NCBI GenBank assembly: GCA_946404865.1 | Contig: CAMJFC010000004.1 | Location: 32,855 to 96,854, forward strand | DNA length: 64,000 nt | Source: an uncultured Prevotellaceae bacterium | GTDB taxonomy: Bacteria; Bacteroidota; Bacteroidia; Bacteroidales; Bacteroidaceae | Direction of reading: 5' to 3' | Shown here: one piece after another, positions 50,356-60,050 of the stretch | Layout: each line of letters begins with the position of its first letter | Numbering within the stretch: the first letter of the stretch is position 1 | Notes under the pieces: model-generated | Told to the model about the DNA's origin: nothing | The model's input: the letters and a program-made list of their open reading frames with translations, nothing else | The model's database searches: none | Position numbers and translations under genes: made by a program

Positions 50356-51939
50356 ATGATTCACGAATACCAGATAAGGGTACTGCCACAGCAGGCTGCC
50401 AATGAAAAAGCTATCAAAGAATATATAGCGAGAGAAAAAGGGATGGATGAACGGACCATCAACTCGGTGCGTGTGCTTAAAAAAAGCATCGATGCGCGTC
50501 AGCGGACCATTTTCGTCAACCTCACAGTCAGAGTGTATGTCAATGAGATGCCAACTGATGATGAATATGTCCACATTGATTATCCAGATGTGTCTGGCCG
50601 ACCGGCTGTGATTGTTGTCGGGGCTGGTCCCGGAGGGTTGTTCGCCTCGCTACGGCTCATTGAATTAGGACTCAGACCCATCCTCGTGGAAAGAGGAAAG
50701 AATGTGCATGAAAGGAAACAAGACCTTGCACTGATTACTAAGACACAAAAGGTGGATGCGGAAAGTAATTATTGCTTCGGTGAGGGCGGGGCAGGCGCCT
50801 ATTCAGACGGCAAACTTTATACCCGGTCGAAAAAACACGGTAATACGGACAAGATACTCCACGTGTTCTGCCAGCATGGTGCCTCTACGGCTATCCTCTC
50901 CGATGCCCACCCGCATATCGGTACCGACCGTTTGCCTCGTGTCATCGAGAATATCAGAAATACCATCATCCATTGCGGGGGTGAAGTGCATTTCCAAACT
51001 AAAATGACGGCGCTCATCCTGCAGAATGATGCTGTGGTAGGTATAGAGACGGTCTCTATGGTTGATGGCACACAACGGCGGTTCATGGGTCCCGTCATTC
51101 TTGCCACAGGACATTCGGCACGCGATGTCTATCGCTATCTGGATACTTCAGGAATTGAAATCGAACCGAAAGGCATTGCGGTGGGGGTGCGGTTGGAGCA
51201 TCCTGCTACTTTGATTGACCAGATACAATATCATAACAAACAGGGTAGGGGGAAGTACTTACCTGCCGCAGAGTATAATTTTGTCACACAGGTTGACGGG
51301 CGGGGCGTCTATTCTTTTTGTATGTGTCCGGGTGGTTTCGTCATTCCTGCGGCTACAGGACCGCAACAGATTGTGGTCAATGGCATGAGTCCTGCCAACA
51401 GAGGCACGCAGTGGTCTAACAGCGGCATGGTGGTGGAACTTCATCCCGAAGATGTAATGCCTTTTGCGCAAGAGTCAGTGTCACAACGACTCGTCATGCT
51501 TGAGTTTCAAGAACAGTTGGAGAAGAATTGTTGGCAACAAGGCAATATGAAGCAGACGGCTCCGGCACAGCGTATGGCGGATTTTGTGAATGGAAGGCTC
51601 AGCTATGACCTCCCGAAAAGTTCTTACGCACCTGGACTTATCTCTTCGCCGTTGCATTTTTGGATGCCCGACATCATTTCCCAACGCTTACAAAAGGGCT
51701 TTCAAAAATTCGGGCAAATGAGTCATGGATTTCTGACCAATGAGGCGGTGGTGATAGCTGTGGAGACGCGCACGTCATCACCGGTACGGATTCTGCGTGA
51801 TAGGGAGACACTCCAACATATCCGCCTGAATGGTCTTTTCCCTTGTGGTGAAGGTGCCGGTTATGCGGGTGGCATCGTCTCCGCCGCAGTTGACGGTGAA
51901 CGATGTGCAGAAGCTTGCGCTCAATACATTGAATGTTGA
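50356..51939 (+). CDS. FAD-dependent dehydrogenase, COG2509 type
   Basis: 527 residues: an N-terminal domain of about 85 residues (VLPQQAANEKAIKEYIAREK) and a flavin fold beginning VIVVGAGPGGLFASLRL, with the family motifs NYCFGEGGAGAYSDGKLYTR, ILATGHSARDVY and CMCPGGFVIPA. Members are uncharacterised cytosolic flavoproteins widespread in anaerobes. A TAACTTTGC element at 50344-50352 lies just 4 bases before the ATG, so if it is the promoter the transcript is essentially leaderless. Followed by a strong terminator. Confidence 0.85.
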   Translation: MIHEYQIRVLPQQAANEKAIKEYIAREKGMDERTINSVRVLKKSIDARQRTIFVNLTVRVYVNEMPTDDEYVHIDYPDVSGRPAVIVVGAGPGGLFASLRLIELGLRPILVERGKNVHERKQDLALITKTQKVDAESNYCFGEGGAGAYSDGKLYTRSKKHGNTDKILHVFCQHGASTAILSDAHPHIGTDRLPRVIENIRNTIIHCGGEVHFQTKMTALILQNDAVVGIETVSMVDGTQRRFMGPVILATGHSARDVYRYLDTSGIEIEPKGIAVGVRLEHPATLIDQIQYHNKQGRGKYLPAAEYNFVTQVDGRGVYSFCMCPGGFVIPAATGPQQIVVNGMSPANRGTQWSNSGMVVELHPEDVMPFAQESVSQRLVMLEFQEQLEKNCWQQGNMKQTAPAQRMADFVNGRLSYDLPKSSYAPGLISSPLHFWMPDIISQRLQKGFQKFGQMSHGFLTNEAVVIAVETRTSSPVRILRDRETLQHIRLNGLFPCGEGAGYAGGIVSAAVDGERCAEACAQYIEC

Positions 51940-51991
51940 ACATGCAAATTCCTGTCGTTCAATTCACCTATTTCACAAATGGATAACAATA

Positions 51992-52017
51992 AAGGATGGT
52001 TCACACCATCCTTTTTT
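51992..52017. terminator. terminator after the flavoprotein gene
   Basis: AAGGATGGT/ACCATCCTT stem with a 4-base loop and a T run; it also lies just beyond the stop of the convergent metallopeptidase gene. Confidence 0.85.
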
Positions 52018-52036
52018 AGCTTAATGTATCTTACCT

Positions 52037-52906
52037 TTACAAATCAGAATAACTTCCGGTAAAGGTTGTTGTATTCATGTTACCCGTGTCATAACCTAAC
52101 TTCAGCCAACGCATACGCTGTTCAGCGGTGCCATGCGTAAACGACTCGGGTTGTGAGTAGCCTTGGGCTTGCTTCTGCAAGTAGTCGTCACCGATATGTT
52201 GTGCGCAGTTGATGGCCTCACGCATATCTGACTCATCCAAGGAGTTGAAACGGGCATCTTCGTAGTGCGCCCAGACTCCGGCATAGTAATCGGCCAACAA
52301 CTCAAGACGGACGCTAATCTGGTTGGCTTTTGTCTTGTTCGTCTGTTGCATCTGTGAGTGGGCGTTTCCTAATATACCCAACAGGTTCTCCACATGGTGG
52401 CCAACCTCATGGGCTATCACGTATGCGCGTGCAAAATCTCCGCCCGACTTCAGTTGCGTCTCCATCTGTTTAAAGAAAGACAGGTCGATATATAATTTCT
52501 GGTCGCCGGAGCAATAGAACGGACCTACGGCAGAGGTGGCACCACCACAGTTCGTCTGTACCGAACCACTGAAAACGACCAATGTAGGAGGAGTATATTT
52601 CTTGCCCATCTTTTGGAAGATTTGTGTCCAAACGTCTTCGGTGCTGGCAAGTATCTGCCTGCAGAACTGTACTTGCTCCGCTTCTTCGGCTGTCTCTTGG
52701 TAAGGCTCAGAAGACTGTTCCGTTTGCGGGGCACCGATACCCATGCTACCTGCATTTTGTAATACCTCAAGGGGATTGCCGCCCATCAACAGGGTGATGA
52801 TGCCGATGAGGATCAAACTGCCGATACCCATTCCTGCTTTTGAAGAGCCACTCATACCACGGCGGTCCTCAAAATTCTCGCTTTCTCTTCTTCCGTCAAG
52901 TTTCAT
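52037..52906 (-). CDS. YpfJ-family neutral zinc metallopeptidase
   Basis: 289 residues. N-terminal MKLDGRRESENFEDRRG, one membrane helix (GIGSLILIGIITLLMGG), then the family core: PFYCSGDQKLYIDLSFF, zinc motif HEVGHHVENLLGI, and ELLADYYAGVWAHY with a third ligand. It matches the YpfJ/KPN_02809 family, membrane-anchored with unknown physiological substrate. Full length with all zinc residues. Confidence 0.9.
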   Translation of the reverse strand: MKLDGRRESENFEDRRGMSGSSKAGMGIGSLILIGIITLLMGGNPLEVLQNAGSMGIGAPQTEQSSEPYQETAEEAEQVQFCRQILASTEDVWTQIFQKMGKKYTPPTLVVFSGSVQTNCGGATSAVGPFYCSGDQKLYIDLSFFKQMETQLKSGGDFARAYVIAHEVGHHVENLLGILGNAHSQMQQTNKTKANQISVRLELLADYYAGVWAHYEDARFNSLDESDMREAINCAQHIGDDYLQKQAQGYSQPESFTHGTAEQRMRWLKLGYDTGNMNTTTFTGSYSDL

Positions 52907-52933
52907 AATTTAATAGGTTAATTGGTTGCAACT

Positions 52934-52965
52934 GCAAATGTACTGTTTTTTTTTGAATGCACAAC
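52934..52965 (-). promoter_or_regulatory. promoter of the metallopeptidase gene
   Basis: On the - strand GTTG (52965-52962), a 19-base spacer and TACATTTGC (52942-52934). Confidence 0.65.
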
Positions 52966-53034
52966 CTTTTTGTACTTTTTTTCTAACATATTTCTGTTTT
53001 TTCTTTATTATAGCACTGATTTAACACTGAAAAT

Positions 53035-53067
53035 TTTGCTGATTCCATAAGTTTTTGCTAACTTTGC
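53035..53067 (+). promoter_or_regulatory. promoter of the cytidylate-kinase-like gene
   Basis: TTTG at 53035-53038, a 20-base spacer and TAACTTTGC at 53059-53067, a full match. It overlaps an upstream in-frame start and so fixes the real start at 53103. Confidence 0.85.
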
Positions 53068-53102
53068 AAAAAATCAAGTCTTACCTAAACAAATCAATTA
53101 CC

Positions 53103-53729
53103 ATGAACAAGAATGAGCATTTCGTCATAACGATCAACCGCCAATTCGGTACCGGCGGACATGAGGTAGGAGCAGAGATAGCCAAAAGATTGGGTGTGAA
53201 ACTGCTCGACAAGCAATTGCTGACTGCTGTAGCGAAAGAACTCAGTGCTGATGATGTCGCCATACAACGTCTGCAACTCAGAAACCCGTCATGGTGGGAC
53301 GATTTCACGCAGTTCTACCGCCATTATATGGCTGAGAACGAGTATCACATCAGCGATAGGGATACGCTTTCCAGACAGTTCTTTGAGGCACAGGCGAATA
53401 TCATCCGGCGTATTGCCGAAGAAGAGTCGTGTGTCATCATCGGACGCTGTGCCTTTGATATTTTCAAAGATTACAAAAACGCGTTAAAGATATTCATACA
53501 CAGCAGAATGGAGACGCGTATCCGACGCATTGTCGAACGGTATGGGGTTAGTGATAGCGACGCCAAACTGATGATCGTTGACAACGACTACACCCGCGAA
53601 CTCTACACTAAGACCTTTACCGGCTCGGAGTGGTACGACGCCCGTAACTACGACATTTGTCTTGATGTGGGCAAGTTCGGTGTCAACGGTGCTGTAGATT
53701 ACATTATGAAACTGATTTCTGACGAATGA
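53103..53729 (+). CDS. cytidylate kinase-like family protein
   Basis: 208 residues starting MNKNEHFVITINRQFGTGGH; the P-loop equivalent is RQFGTGGHEVG, followed by AKRLGVKLLDKQLL and the arginine-rich lid IIGRCAFDIF and METRIRRIVERYGV. This is the AAA-type cytidylate-kinase-like family of Bacteroidetes and Clostridia, distinct from canonical Cmk; it probably phosphorylates a nucleotide or related small molecule, substrate unknown. Single gene with its own promoter and terminator. Confidence 0.85.
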   Translation: MNKNEHFVITINRQFGTGGHEVGAEIAKRLGVKLLDKQLLTAVAKELSADDVAIQRLQLRNPSWWDDFTQFYRHYMAENEYHISDRDTLSRQFFEAQANIIRRIAEEESCVIIGRCAFDIFKDYKNALKIFIHSRMETRIRRIVERYGVSDSDAKLMIVDNDYTRELYTKTFTGSEWYDARNYDICLDVGKFGVNGAVDYIMKLISDE

Positions 53730-53731
53730 TG

Positions 53732-53767
53732 TTGAAGGGAAGTGCATGATGAATCACTTCCCTTCAA
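53732..53767. terminator. bidirectional hairpin terminator
   Basis: TTGAAGGGAAGTG pairs perfectly with CACTTCCCTTCAA around a 10-base loop, between the converging kinase-like and asnB genes. Confidence 0.8.
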
Positions 53768-53786
53768 TCGTTTTCAATGACTCCCT

Positions 53787-55490
53787 TTAATAGGCTTGTT
53801 CATGCACGCCCTTGACGGCACGGCCCGAAGGGTCGTTCATGCCCTTGAAAGCGGCATCCCATTCCAGTGCGATGGCTGTGGAACAAGCCACTGAGGCTTC
53901 GCTTGGCACACTGAGGGCGGCGGAGTCGCTGGGGAAGTGCTCAGCAAAGATACTGCGATAGTAATACTCTTCTTTATTCTGAGGAGGATGAATGGGGAAC
54001 CGCTCGGCGGCATGGGCCATCTGGTCATCGGTCACCGCTTCTGATGTGATACGCTTGAGTGTGTCAATCCAGCTGTAGCCCACACCGTCGCTGAACTGTT
54101 CCTTTTGACGCCAGGCTACTTCCACTGGCAGTAAGTCAGCAAAAGCCTCCCGGACTATCTTTTTCTCAATCATCTTGCCGGGGCACATCTTAGCTTCGGG
54201 GTTGGTGCGCATGGCCACATCCAAAAACTCTTTGTCAAGGAATGGCACACGCCCTTCTACACCCCATGCCGACAGACTCTTGTTGGCACGCAGACAATCG
54301 TACAAATAGAGCTTACCCAGTTTGCGTACCGTCTCTTCGTGGAAGGCTTTTGCATCGGGGGCTTTGTGGAAATAGAGATAGCCGCCAAATACCTCGTCTG
54401 CGCCCTCGCCCGAGAGCACCATCTTAATGCCCATAGATTTGATGACGCGGGCAAGCAGGTACATCGGCGTCGAGGCCCGCACTGTGGTCACGTCGTAGGT
54501 TTCAATATAGTAGATGACATCGCGGATGGCATCGAGGCCTTCTTGGATGGTGTAGTTGATTTCATGATGAACTGTGCCGATATGGTCGGCTACCAAACGG
54601 GCTTTCTCCAGGTCGGGCGCTCCTTTCAAACCCACCGCGAAGGAGTGCAATCGAGGCCAGTAGGCTTTTGTGCGGGAATCATCTTCAACGCGCATCGCAG
54701 CGTATTTCTCGGCGATGGCGGAGATGACAGAAGAGTCAAGACCGCCTGACAGCAACACGCCATAAGGGACGTCTGACATCAGTTGCCGGCGCACGGCATT
54801 CTCTAAAGCGTCATGGATGTCAGAGACGCTGGATGGGTTGTCCTTCACCGCCTCATAGTCGAACCAGTCGCGTTGGTAATACCGTTTCATGCCCGGCTCG
54901 CGACTCCAATAATAGTGACCGGGTAGGAACGGCTCATAATGCTCGCATTGTCCTTCGAGGGCTTTCATTTCTGAAGCCACATACAATGTCCCATCATTGT
55001 CGTATCCGATATAAAGGGGTATCACGCCGATTGGGTCGCGTGCGATGAGGAACTCGTCGCGCTCCTCATCGTAGAGCACAAAGGCAAAAATACCGCTGAG
55101 TTGCTCTAACAATGCGCATATCTGTTTGCTTCCCTCATCTTGCGTTGAAGGGATGGGTGCAAGATTTCTATATAGAGCAAGTATGACCTCGCAGTCACTG
55201 CCCGTCTGAAACTCGTACTGCCCGGCAAACCAACGCCGCACATTTTGATGGTTGTATATCTCGCCATTCACGGCCAGCACTTGTCGTCGGTCGGGTGAAT
55301 ATAAGGGTTGCCCTCCTGACTCCGGATCGACGATGCTCAACCGCTCATGGGCCAAAATGGCTGAGCCTCCGCAATACACACCACTCCAGTCGGGTCCGCG
55401 ATGACGGATTTTCTGACTCATACGCAACGCTTTCTCGCGAAGTGCTTTCGTTTGTTCCTTTACGTTTAATATGGCAACGATTCCACACAT
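53787..55490 (-). CDS. asnB: asparagine synthase (glutamine-hydrolysing)
   Basis: 567 residues. The N-terminal glutaminase begins MCGIVAILN with nucleophile Cys2, RHRGPDWSG and VNGEIYNH. The synthetase domain has the PP-loop LSGGLDSSVISAI and SGEGADEVFGGY, then RVPFLDKEFLDVAM. It makes asparagine from aspartate, glutamine and ATP. It is the last gene of a - strand run of glutamine-dependent enzymes, 12 bases after the truncated carB. Length and motifs are normal. Confidence 0.95.
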   Translation of the reverse strand: MCGIVAILNVKEQTKALREKALRMSQKIRHRGPDWSGVYCGGSAILAHERLSIVDPESGGQPLYSPDRRQVLAVNGEIYNHQNVRRWFAGQYEFQTGSDCEVILALYRNLAPIPSTQDEGSKQICALLEQLSGIFAFVLYDEERDEFLIARDPIGVIPLYIGYDNDGTLYVASEMKALEGQCEHYEPFLPGHYYWSREPGMKRYYQRDWFDYEAVKDNPSSVSDIHDALENAVRRQLMSDVPYGVLLSGGLDSSVISAIAEKYAAMRVEDDSRTKAYWPRLHSFAVGLKGAPDLEKARLVADHIGTVHHEINYTIQEGLDAIRDVIYYIETYDVTTVRASTPMYLLARVIKSMGIKMVLSGEGADEVFGGYLYFHKAPDAKAFHEETVRKLGKLYLYDCLRANKSLSAWGVEGRVPFLDKEFLDVAMRTNPEAKMCPGKMIEKKIVREAFADLLPVEVAWRQKEQFSDGVGYSWIDTLKRITSEAVTDDQMAHAAERFPIHPPQNKEEYYYRSIFAEHFPSDSAALSVPSEASVACSTAIALEWDAAFKGMNDPSGRAVKGVHEQAY

Positions 55491-55502
55491 AATAATATAT
55501 TT

Positions 55503-57200
55503 TTAAAGATACGACATATACAGATAATTTGTTTGGGCGGGATATTCCGCGGCGAGGGTATCGATTTGGTTTGTCACAGGCAAAATGCCAAGCTCTTTGC
55601 GCCAGCTGCGGATGAGTTGTCCGGCTTGTTCCATCGGCATGTCGTTTTCAAGGCCGATGGCGCGTGCGATTTGAAAGTCGGAGAAACCATAGATTTTGGC
55701 TGTATGCAATAACTCCATGAATTCGGGTGCTTCGATATACTCCAACAATTCCAAAGGCGACATGAATGTGACCAATTCCGACAAATACGAAAAGTCGTGA
55801 AGCCGTTGGTCAATAATGACGATGTGCTTGAGCTTCTCGAGAAACCAACGGTCAATCATCGTCAATTGATGTATCTGCTCCACGGTGTACCCGATTTTCA
55901 TCGCTTTCGACACCACGAATATACGCATATCGGTGGGTTCATGCAGCGACTTGGCAATGTCCTTGATTTTGATTTCATGGTTCTCTACAAATCCATGCAT
56001 GCCTTGGCCTATCATACGCAATCCCTTTTGCAATGCTTCCTCAAAGGTGCGTCCTATGGCCATCACTTCACCCACACTCTTCATTGAGGAACCGAGTTCG
56101 CGCTTCACCCCTTTGAACTTCGTCAAGTCCCACCGGGGGATTTTACATACCACGTAGTCGAGGGCAGGCTCGAAGAAAGCACTGGTGGTCTTTGTCACGG
56201 TGTTCTTCAGGTCGAAAAGTCCATAGCCCAGGGCCAGTTTGGCGGCAATGAAAGCGAGCGGATACCCCGTCGCTTTGGATGCAAGCGCAGAAGAACGGCT
56301 CAGACGGGCATTGACCTCGATGACGCGGTAGTCTTCAGAAACTGGGTCGAGGGCGTATTGTACATTACATTCCCCCACAATACCGATATGGCGGATAATT
56401 TTGATAGCCAGCGCACGCAATTGATGGTACTCGGCGTTGGTGAGTGTCTGACTCGGTGCCACCACAATCGACTCGCCCGTATGGATGCCCAATGGGTCGA
56501 AGTTTTCCATGTTGCATACCGTGATGCAGTTATCGTAACAGTCGCGTACTACCTCATATTCTATTTCTTTCCAACCTCTCAGCGATTTCTCAACCAACAC
56601 CTGAGGCGAGAACGAGAAGGCTTCTTCTGCCTGGGATTGCAACTCTTCCTCGTTGTCGCAGAAGCCGGAGCCGAGTCCCCCAAGGGCGTAGGCCGCTCTC
56701 AATATCACGGGAAAACCGAGGGTTGCAGCGGCTTTCTTCACCTCATCGATTGAGGAGCAGGCTTCGCTTTTGATGGTTTTCACACCAATCTCATCAAGCC
56801 TGCGCACGAAGAGGTCACGGTCTTCTGTGTCGATGATGGCTTCCACAGGTGTGCCCAACACCTTGACGCCAAATCGTTTGAACACACCTCTCTGATACAG
56901 CTCCACACCACAGTTCAAGGCCGTCTGTCCGCCGAAAGAGAGCAGGATGCCGTCGGGGCGCTCTTTCTCAATGATACGTTCCACGATGTCAGACTGCACG
57001 GGTTGGAAATACACTGTGTCTGCCATGCCGGCTGAGGTCTGAACCGTAGCGATGTTGGGGTTGATGAGTATGGTGCTAATACCTTCTTCTTTCAATGCTT
57101 TCAACGCTTGCGTACCACTGTAGTCAAATTCTCCTGCCTGACCAATCTTCAAGGCACCACTGCCTAAAAGCAGCACTTTACTGATTGTCTTGTCCATCAT
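55503..57200 (-). CDS. carB: carbamoyl-phosphate synthase large subunit, N-terminal half only
   Basis: 565 residues where CarB normally has about 1070. It starts [20 protein letters not shown] and shows the intact carboxyphosphate synthetase domain ([45 protein letters not shown]) and the oligomerisation region ([12 protein letters not shown]). It stops at TNYLYMSYL, the hinge where the second half should begin. Only 12 bases remain before asnB, so the carbamate-phosphorylating and allosteric domains are absent here. It overlaps carA by 4 bases. Either the other half lies elsewhere, the half-enzyme works as a homodimer (E. coli halves can), or a second full carB exists. Confidence 0.88.
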   Translation of the reverse strand: MMDKTISKVLLLGSGALKIGQAGEFDYSGTQALKALKEEGISTILINPNIATVQTSAGMADTVYFQPVQSDIVERIIEKERPDGILLSFGGQTALNCGVELYQRGVFKRFGVKVLGTPVEAIIDTEDRDLFVRRLDEIGVKTIKSEACSSIDEVKKAAATLGFPVILRAAYALGGLGSGFCDNEEELQSQAEEAFSFSPQVLVEKSLRGWKEIEYEVVRDCYDNCITVCNMENFDPLGIHTGESIVVAPSQTLTNAEYHQLRALAIKIIRHIGIVGECNVQYALDPVSEDYRVIEVNARLSRSSALASKATGYPLAFIAAKLALGYGLFDLKNTVTKTTSAFFEPALDYVVCKIPRWDLTKFKGVKRELGSSMKSVGEVMAIGRTFEEALQKGLRMIGQGMHGFVENHEIKIKDIAKSLHEPTDMRIFVVSKAMKIGYTVEQIHQLTMIDRWFLEKLKHIVIIDQRLHDFSYLSELVTFMSPLELLEYIEAPEFMELLHTAKIYGFSDFQIARAIGLENDMPMEQAGQLIRSWRKELGILPVTNQIDTLAAEYPAQTNYLYMSYL

Positions 57201-58288
57201 CTTAGCATGTTTACGAAATCATCAAATAAAAACTCTGTATCCGTTGGCCCTGAACAGGCTTCTGGGTGGAACTGTGCCGACATCCATGGCTTTGACTTGT
57301 GGCGGATACCTTCATTCGACCCGTCGTTCATGTTGACAAAGAGCGGTTCCCAATCGGAGGGCAGCGTACTACTATCCACGGCGTAACCATGATTTTGTGT
57401 GGTGATGAAACAGCGGTTGCTATCCACCAACCTTACGGGCTGGTTATGGCTGCGGTGGCCGTATTTCAACTTATATGTCTTCGCTCCGGCGGCCTTGGCC
57501 AGCAACTGATTGCCGAGGCAGATGCCCATGCATGGCCTTATCATATCATGATTCATGAATGTTCTGATGTTTCTCACCGTCTTCTCGCAATGGTCAGGGT
57601 TGCCTGGCCCGTTGGCTAAGAAAAGGCCGTCGAACGCTAACTGGTTGAAGTCATAGTCCCATGGCACGCGAACCACTTCAATGCCTCGTCTGGTCAGGCA
57701 GCGGATGATGTTCGCTTTCACACCGCAGTCAACCAGCACAACTCGGTGGCGCTTGCTGATGGATGGTTGATACGTGATGATTTCATGGCAACTGACACGC
57801 TCTACCCAGTTCACGCTCCCGTAGTCTGTCGCTTCCTGGCCGGGAGTATCTGCTGCGCCTTCAATCTCTATTCTGCCCATCATCACGCCGCTTTCTCTCA
57901 GACGCATGGTCAACCGGCGGGTGTCAATACCCGTTAGGGCGGGAACGCCTTCGCGTTGGAGCCATTCCGCCAATGACTCTTTAGCTCTCCAATGTGAGTA
58001 TCTCTGACTATAGTCGGCCACAATCACAGCGGACACGTGTATCCTGTCGCTCTCCAACAACAAGGGTATGCCGTCGGCGGACGATTCCGTTGTCGGCACA
58101 CCATAGTTGCCTATCAGCGGATAGGTGAATGTGAGTAGTTGTCCGGCATAACTCGGGTCCGTCAGACTCTCAGGATAACCCGTCATCGCGGTGTTGAACA
58201 CCACCTCGCCAGTGATGTTACGAGCTGCGCCAAATGACCAACCGTAAAACTCGCTGCCGTCATTGAGTATCAGCTTCGCTCTTCTCAT
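57197..58288 (-). CDS. carA: carbamoyl-phosphate synthase small subunit
   Basis: 363 residues from [20 protein letters not shown] (58288; an ATG at 58300 is possible). N-terminal CarA domain with [20 protein letters not shown]; the glutaminase has [14 protein letters not shown] and nucleophile [12 protein letters not shown], with the His/Glu pair in [10 protein letters not shown]. It supplies ammonia to the large subunit. It overlaps the upstream purF-like gene by about 29 bases and the carB half by 4, so the four genes are translationally linked. Confidence 0.93.
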   Translation of the reverse strand: MRRAKLILNDGSEFYGWSFGAARNITGEVVFNTAMTGYPESLTDPSYAGQLLTFTYPLIGNYGVPTTESSADGIPLLLESDRIHVSAVIVADYSQRYSHWRAKESLAEWLQREGVPALTGIDTRRLTMRLRESGVMMGRIEIEGAADTPGQEATDYGSVNWVERVSCHEIITYQPSISKRHRVVLVDCGVKANIIRCLTRRGIEVVRVPWDYDFNQLAFDGLFLANGPGNPDHCEKTVRNIRTFMNHDMIRPCMGICLGNQLLAKAAGAKTYKLKYGHRSHNQPVRLVDSNRCFITTQNHGYAVDSSTLPSDWEPLFVNMNDGSNEGIRHKSKPWMSAQFHPEACSGPTDTEFLFDDFVNMLR

Positions 58289-60050
58289 GTTCGTATTCAT
58301 GTTTTGCTTGCAAATAATGTGCTGTGATTTCTCTTTCCACGTAGTTGACAAAAGCTTGGTTCACCATGCGGATACCGCCGGGAGTAGGATAATGACCGGT
58401 AAAGTACCAATCGCCAGGGTGATTGGGACAGGCTTCATGCAAACCCTCAATACTTTGGAATACCAATTCTACAGGTGTGACCATACCGTCGGGGCGCAAC
58501 ATCTCGACAATCCGTTGACTGATTTCATCGGCTGTGAAAGGAGCATAAATGGCCCTGACATGGTTGGTCGTCATGGGGCGTTTCTTACAGGCATAGTAGG
58601 TGTCTGAAATCAGCTGGTGCATACCGCGTTCCTTGATGAGTGAGATGGCGGCACGGAAGGCGCACAGCTCCTCGAGTCGCGACATGTCGATGCCATAATA
58701 ATCGGGGTAGCGGATTTGAGGTGAACTTGAAACCATCACGATCTTCTTGGGGTGCAGACGGTCGAGAATCTTGAAAATGCTCTCCTTTAATGTCGTTCCC
58801 CGTACGATGGAGTCGTCGATGATGACCAAATGGTCTTCTGAAGGGTGTAACGATCCATAAGTGATGTCATAGACATGTGCGGCAAGGTCATTACGTTCCG
58901 TACCTTCGGTGATGAAGGTGCGCAGTTTGATATCTTTCCACACCACTTTTTCTATCCGGACATGGTGGTCCAGCATCCTGAATCCGTCGGTCAGTCCGTG
59001 GAAAGCCACCTCGGCTGTGTTGGGTATATATGAGAATACGGTGTGTGTGGTGTCGTCGCCAATGGATTGCATGACGGCGGGTACCAACTGCTCACCCAAT
59101 TGCTTCCGTTCGTTGTAGATATCACGGTCGGAACCACGGCTGAAATAAATGCGTTCAAATGAGCATGCACTGTACTTCTTGGTAGGCAGTATTTGTTCCA
59201 GATGAATCTGTCCGCTTTTGGTGACAATGAGTGATTGGCCGGGTCCCAGTTCGCAAATGTCGTCGGTCTCAAGGTCGAAGGTGGTCTGAATCACAGGCCG
59301 CTCACTGGCCATCACCACCACTTCGTCATTCTGATACCAAAAGGCGGGGCGGATGCCCCATGGGTCACGCATGGCAAACATCTCACCTGATCCAGTCAAC
59401 CCGCACATCACATAACCGCCGTCGAAATGCGACATGGTGGTTTGAAGTACATGGGCCATCTGTATGTTGTCCTCAATATAACGGGTGATATAAATACCTT
59501 GCAGTCCTTTCAGACGTGCATCGCCATAAAGGCGTTCAACCTCACGGTCCAGACGGTGTCCCATCAGTTCGAGCGTGATGTAGGAGTCGCCAAGGATTCG
59601 TGGCGACTGCCCTTGCTGGGTGAGATGCTCAAAGACCTCATCGATGTTGGTCATGTTGAAATTTCCGCAAAGACAGAGGTTCTTCGCCCGCCAGTTGTTC
59701 CTTCTGAGGAATGGATGCACATATTGCAGTCCGTGCTTGCCAGTTGTGGAATAACGCAGATGCCCCATAAGTAGTTGTCCGTCGAATGATTCATCCATCC
59801 TCTTGAAAATCTCTGTAATGGCATCTTTGCCCTCTGCCCGCTCACGGAACATATACTCTTTTCCGGCTGGCGAGTCCAAATTGACGCAAGCCGCGCCGGC
59901 ACCTTCCTGTCCCCTGTTGTGCTGTTTCTCCATCATCAGGTAGAGCCTGTTCAGACCATACCGCGATGTGCCGTATTTCTGAGCATAATACGACAGCGGT
60001 TTCAACAAGCGGATCATCGCTACGCCACACTCATGCTTCAACTGTTCCAT
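58260..60050 (-). CDS. purF: PurF-family glutamine amidophosphoribosyltransferase
   Basis: 596 residues from MEQLKHECGVAMIRLL (60050); Cys8 is the glutaminase nucleophile after a short propeptide. N-terminal class II glutaminase motifs NRGQEGAGA and GHLRYSTTG; the PRPP loop is VIIDDSIVRGTTLKES. It is about 100 residues longer than classical PurF, with a long C-terminal tail (PNHPGDWYFTGHYPTPGG, then an acidic helix), a form found beside carAB in Bacteroidales. It presumably makes phosphoribosylamine in purine synthesis. It overlaps pyrG by 20 bases. Confidence 0.85.
   Translation of the reverse strand: MEQLKHECGVAMIRLLKPLSYYAQKYGTSRYGLNRLYLMMEKQHNRGQEGAGAACVNLDSPAGKEYMFRERAEGKDAITEIFKRMDESFDGQLLMGHLRYSTTGKHGLQYVHPFLRRNNWRAKNLCLCGNFNMTNIDEVFEHLTQQGQSPRILGDSYITLELMGHRLDREVERLYGDARLKGLQGIYITRYIEDNIQMAHVLQTTMSHFDGGYVMCGLTGSGEMFAMRDPWGIRPAFWYQNDEVVVMASERPVIQTTFDLETDDICELGPGQSLIVTKSGQIHLEQILPTKKYSACSFERIYFSRGSDRDIYNERKQLGEQLVPAVMQSIGDDTTHTVFSYIPNTAEVAFHGLTDGFRMLDHHVRIEKVVWKDIKLRTFITEGTERNDLAAHVYDITYGSLHPSEDHLVIIDDSIVRGTTLKESIFKILDRLHPKKIVMVSSSPQIRYPDYYGIDMSRLEELCAFRAAISLIKERGMHQLISDTYYACKKRPMTTNHVRAIYAPFTADEISQRIVEMLRPDGMVTPVELVFQSIEGLHEACPNHPGDWYFTGHYPTPGGIRMVNQAFVNYVEREITAHYLQAKHEYEHEKSEADTQ

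Noticed and set aside
53055..53102. Upstream start for the cytidylate-kinase-like protein
   Set aside because: It lies inside the predicted promoter, so it would not be transcribed.
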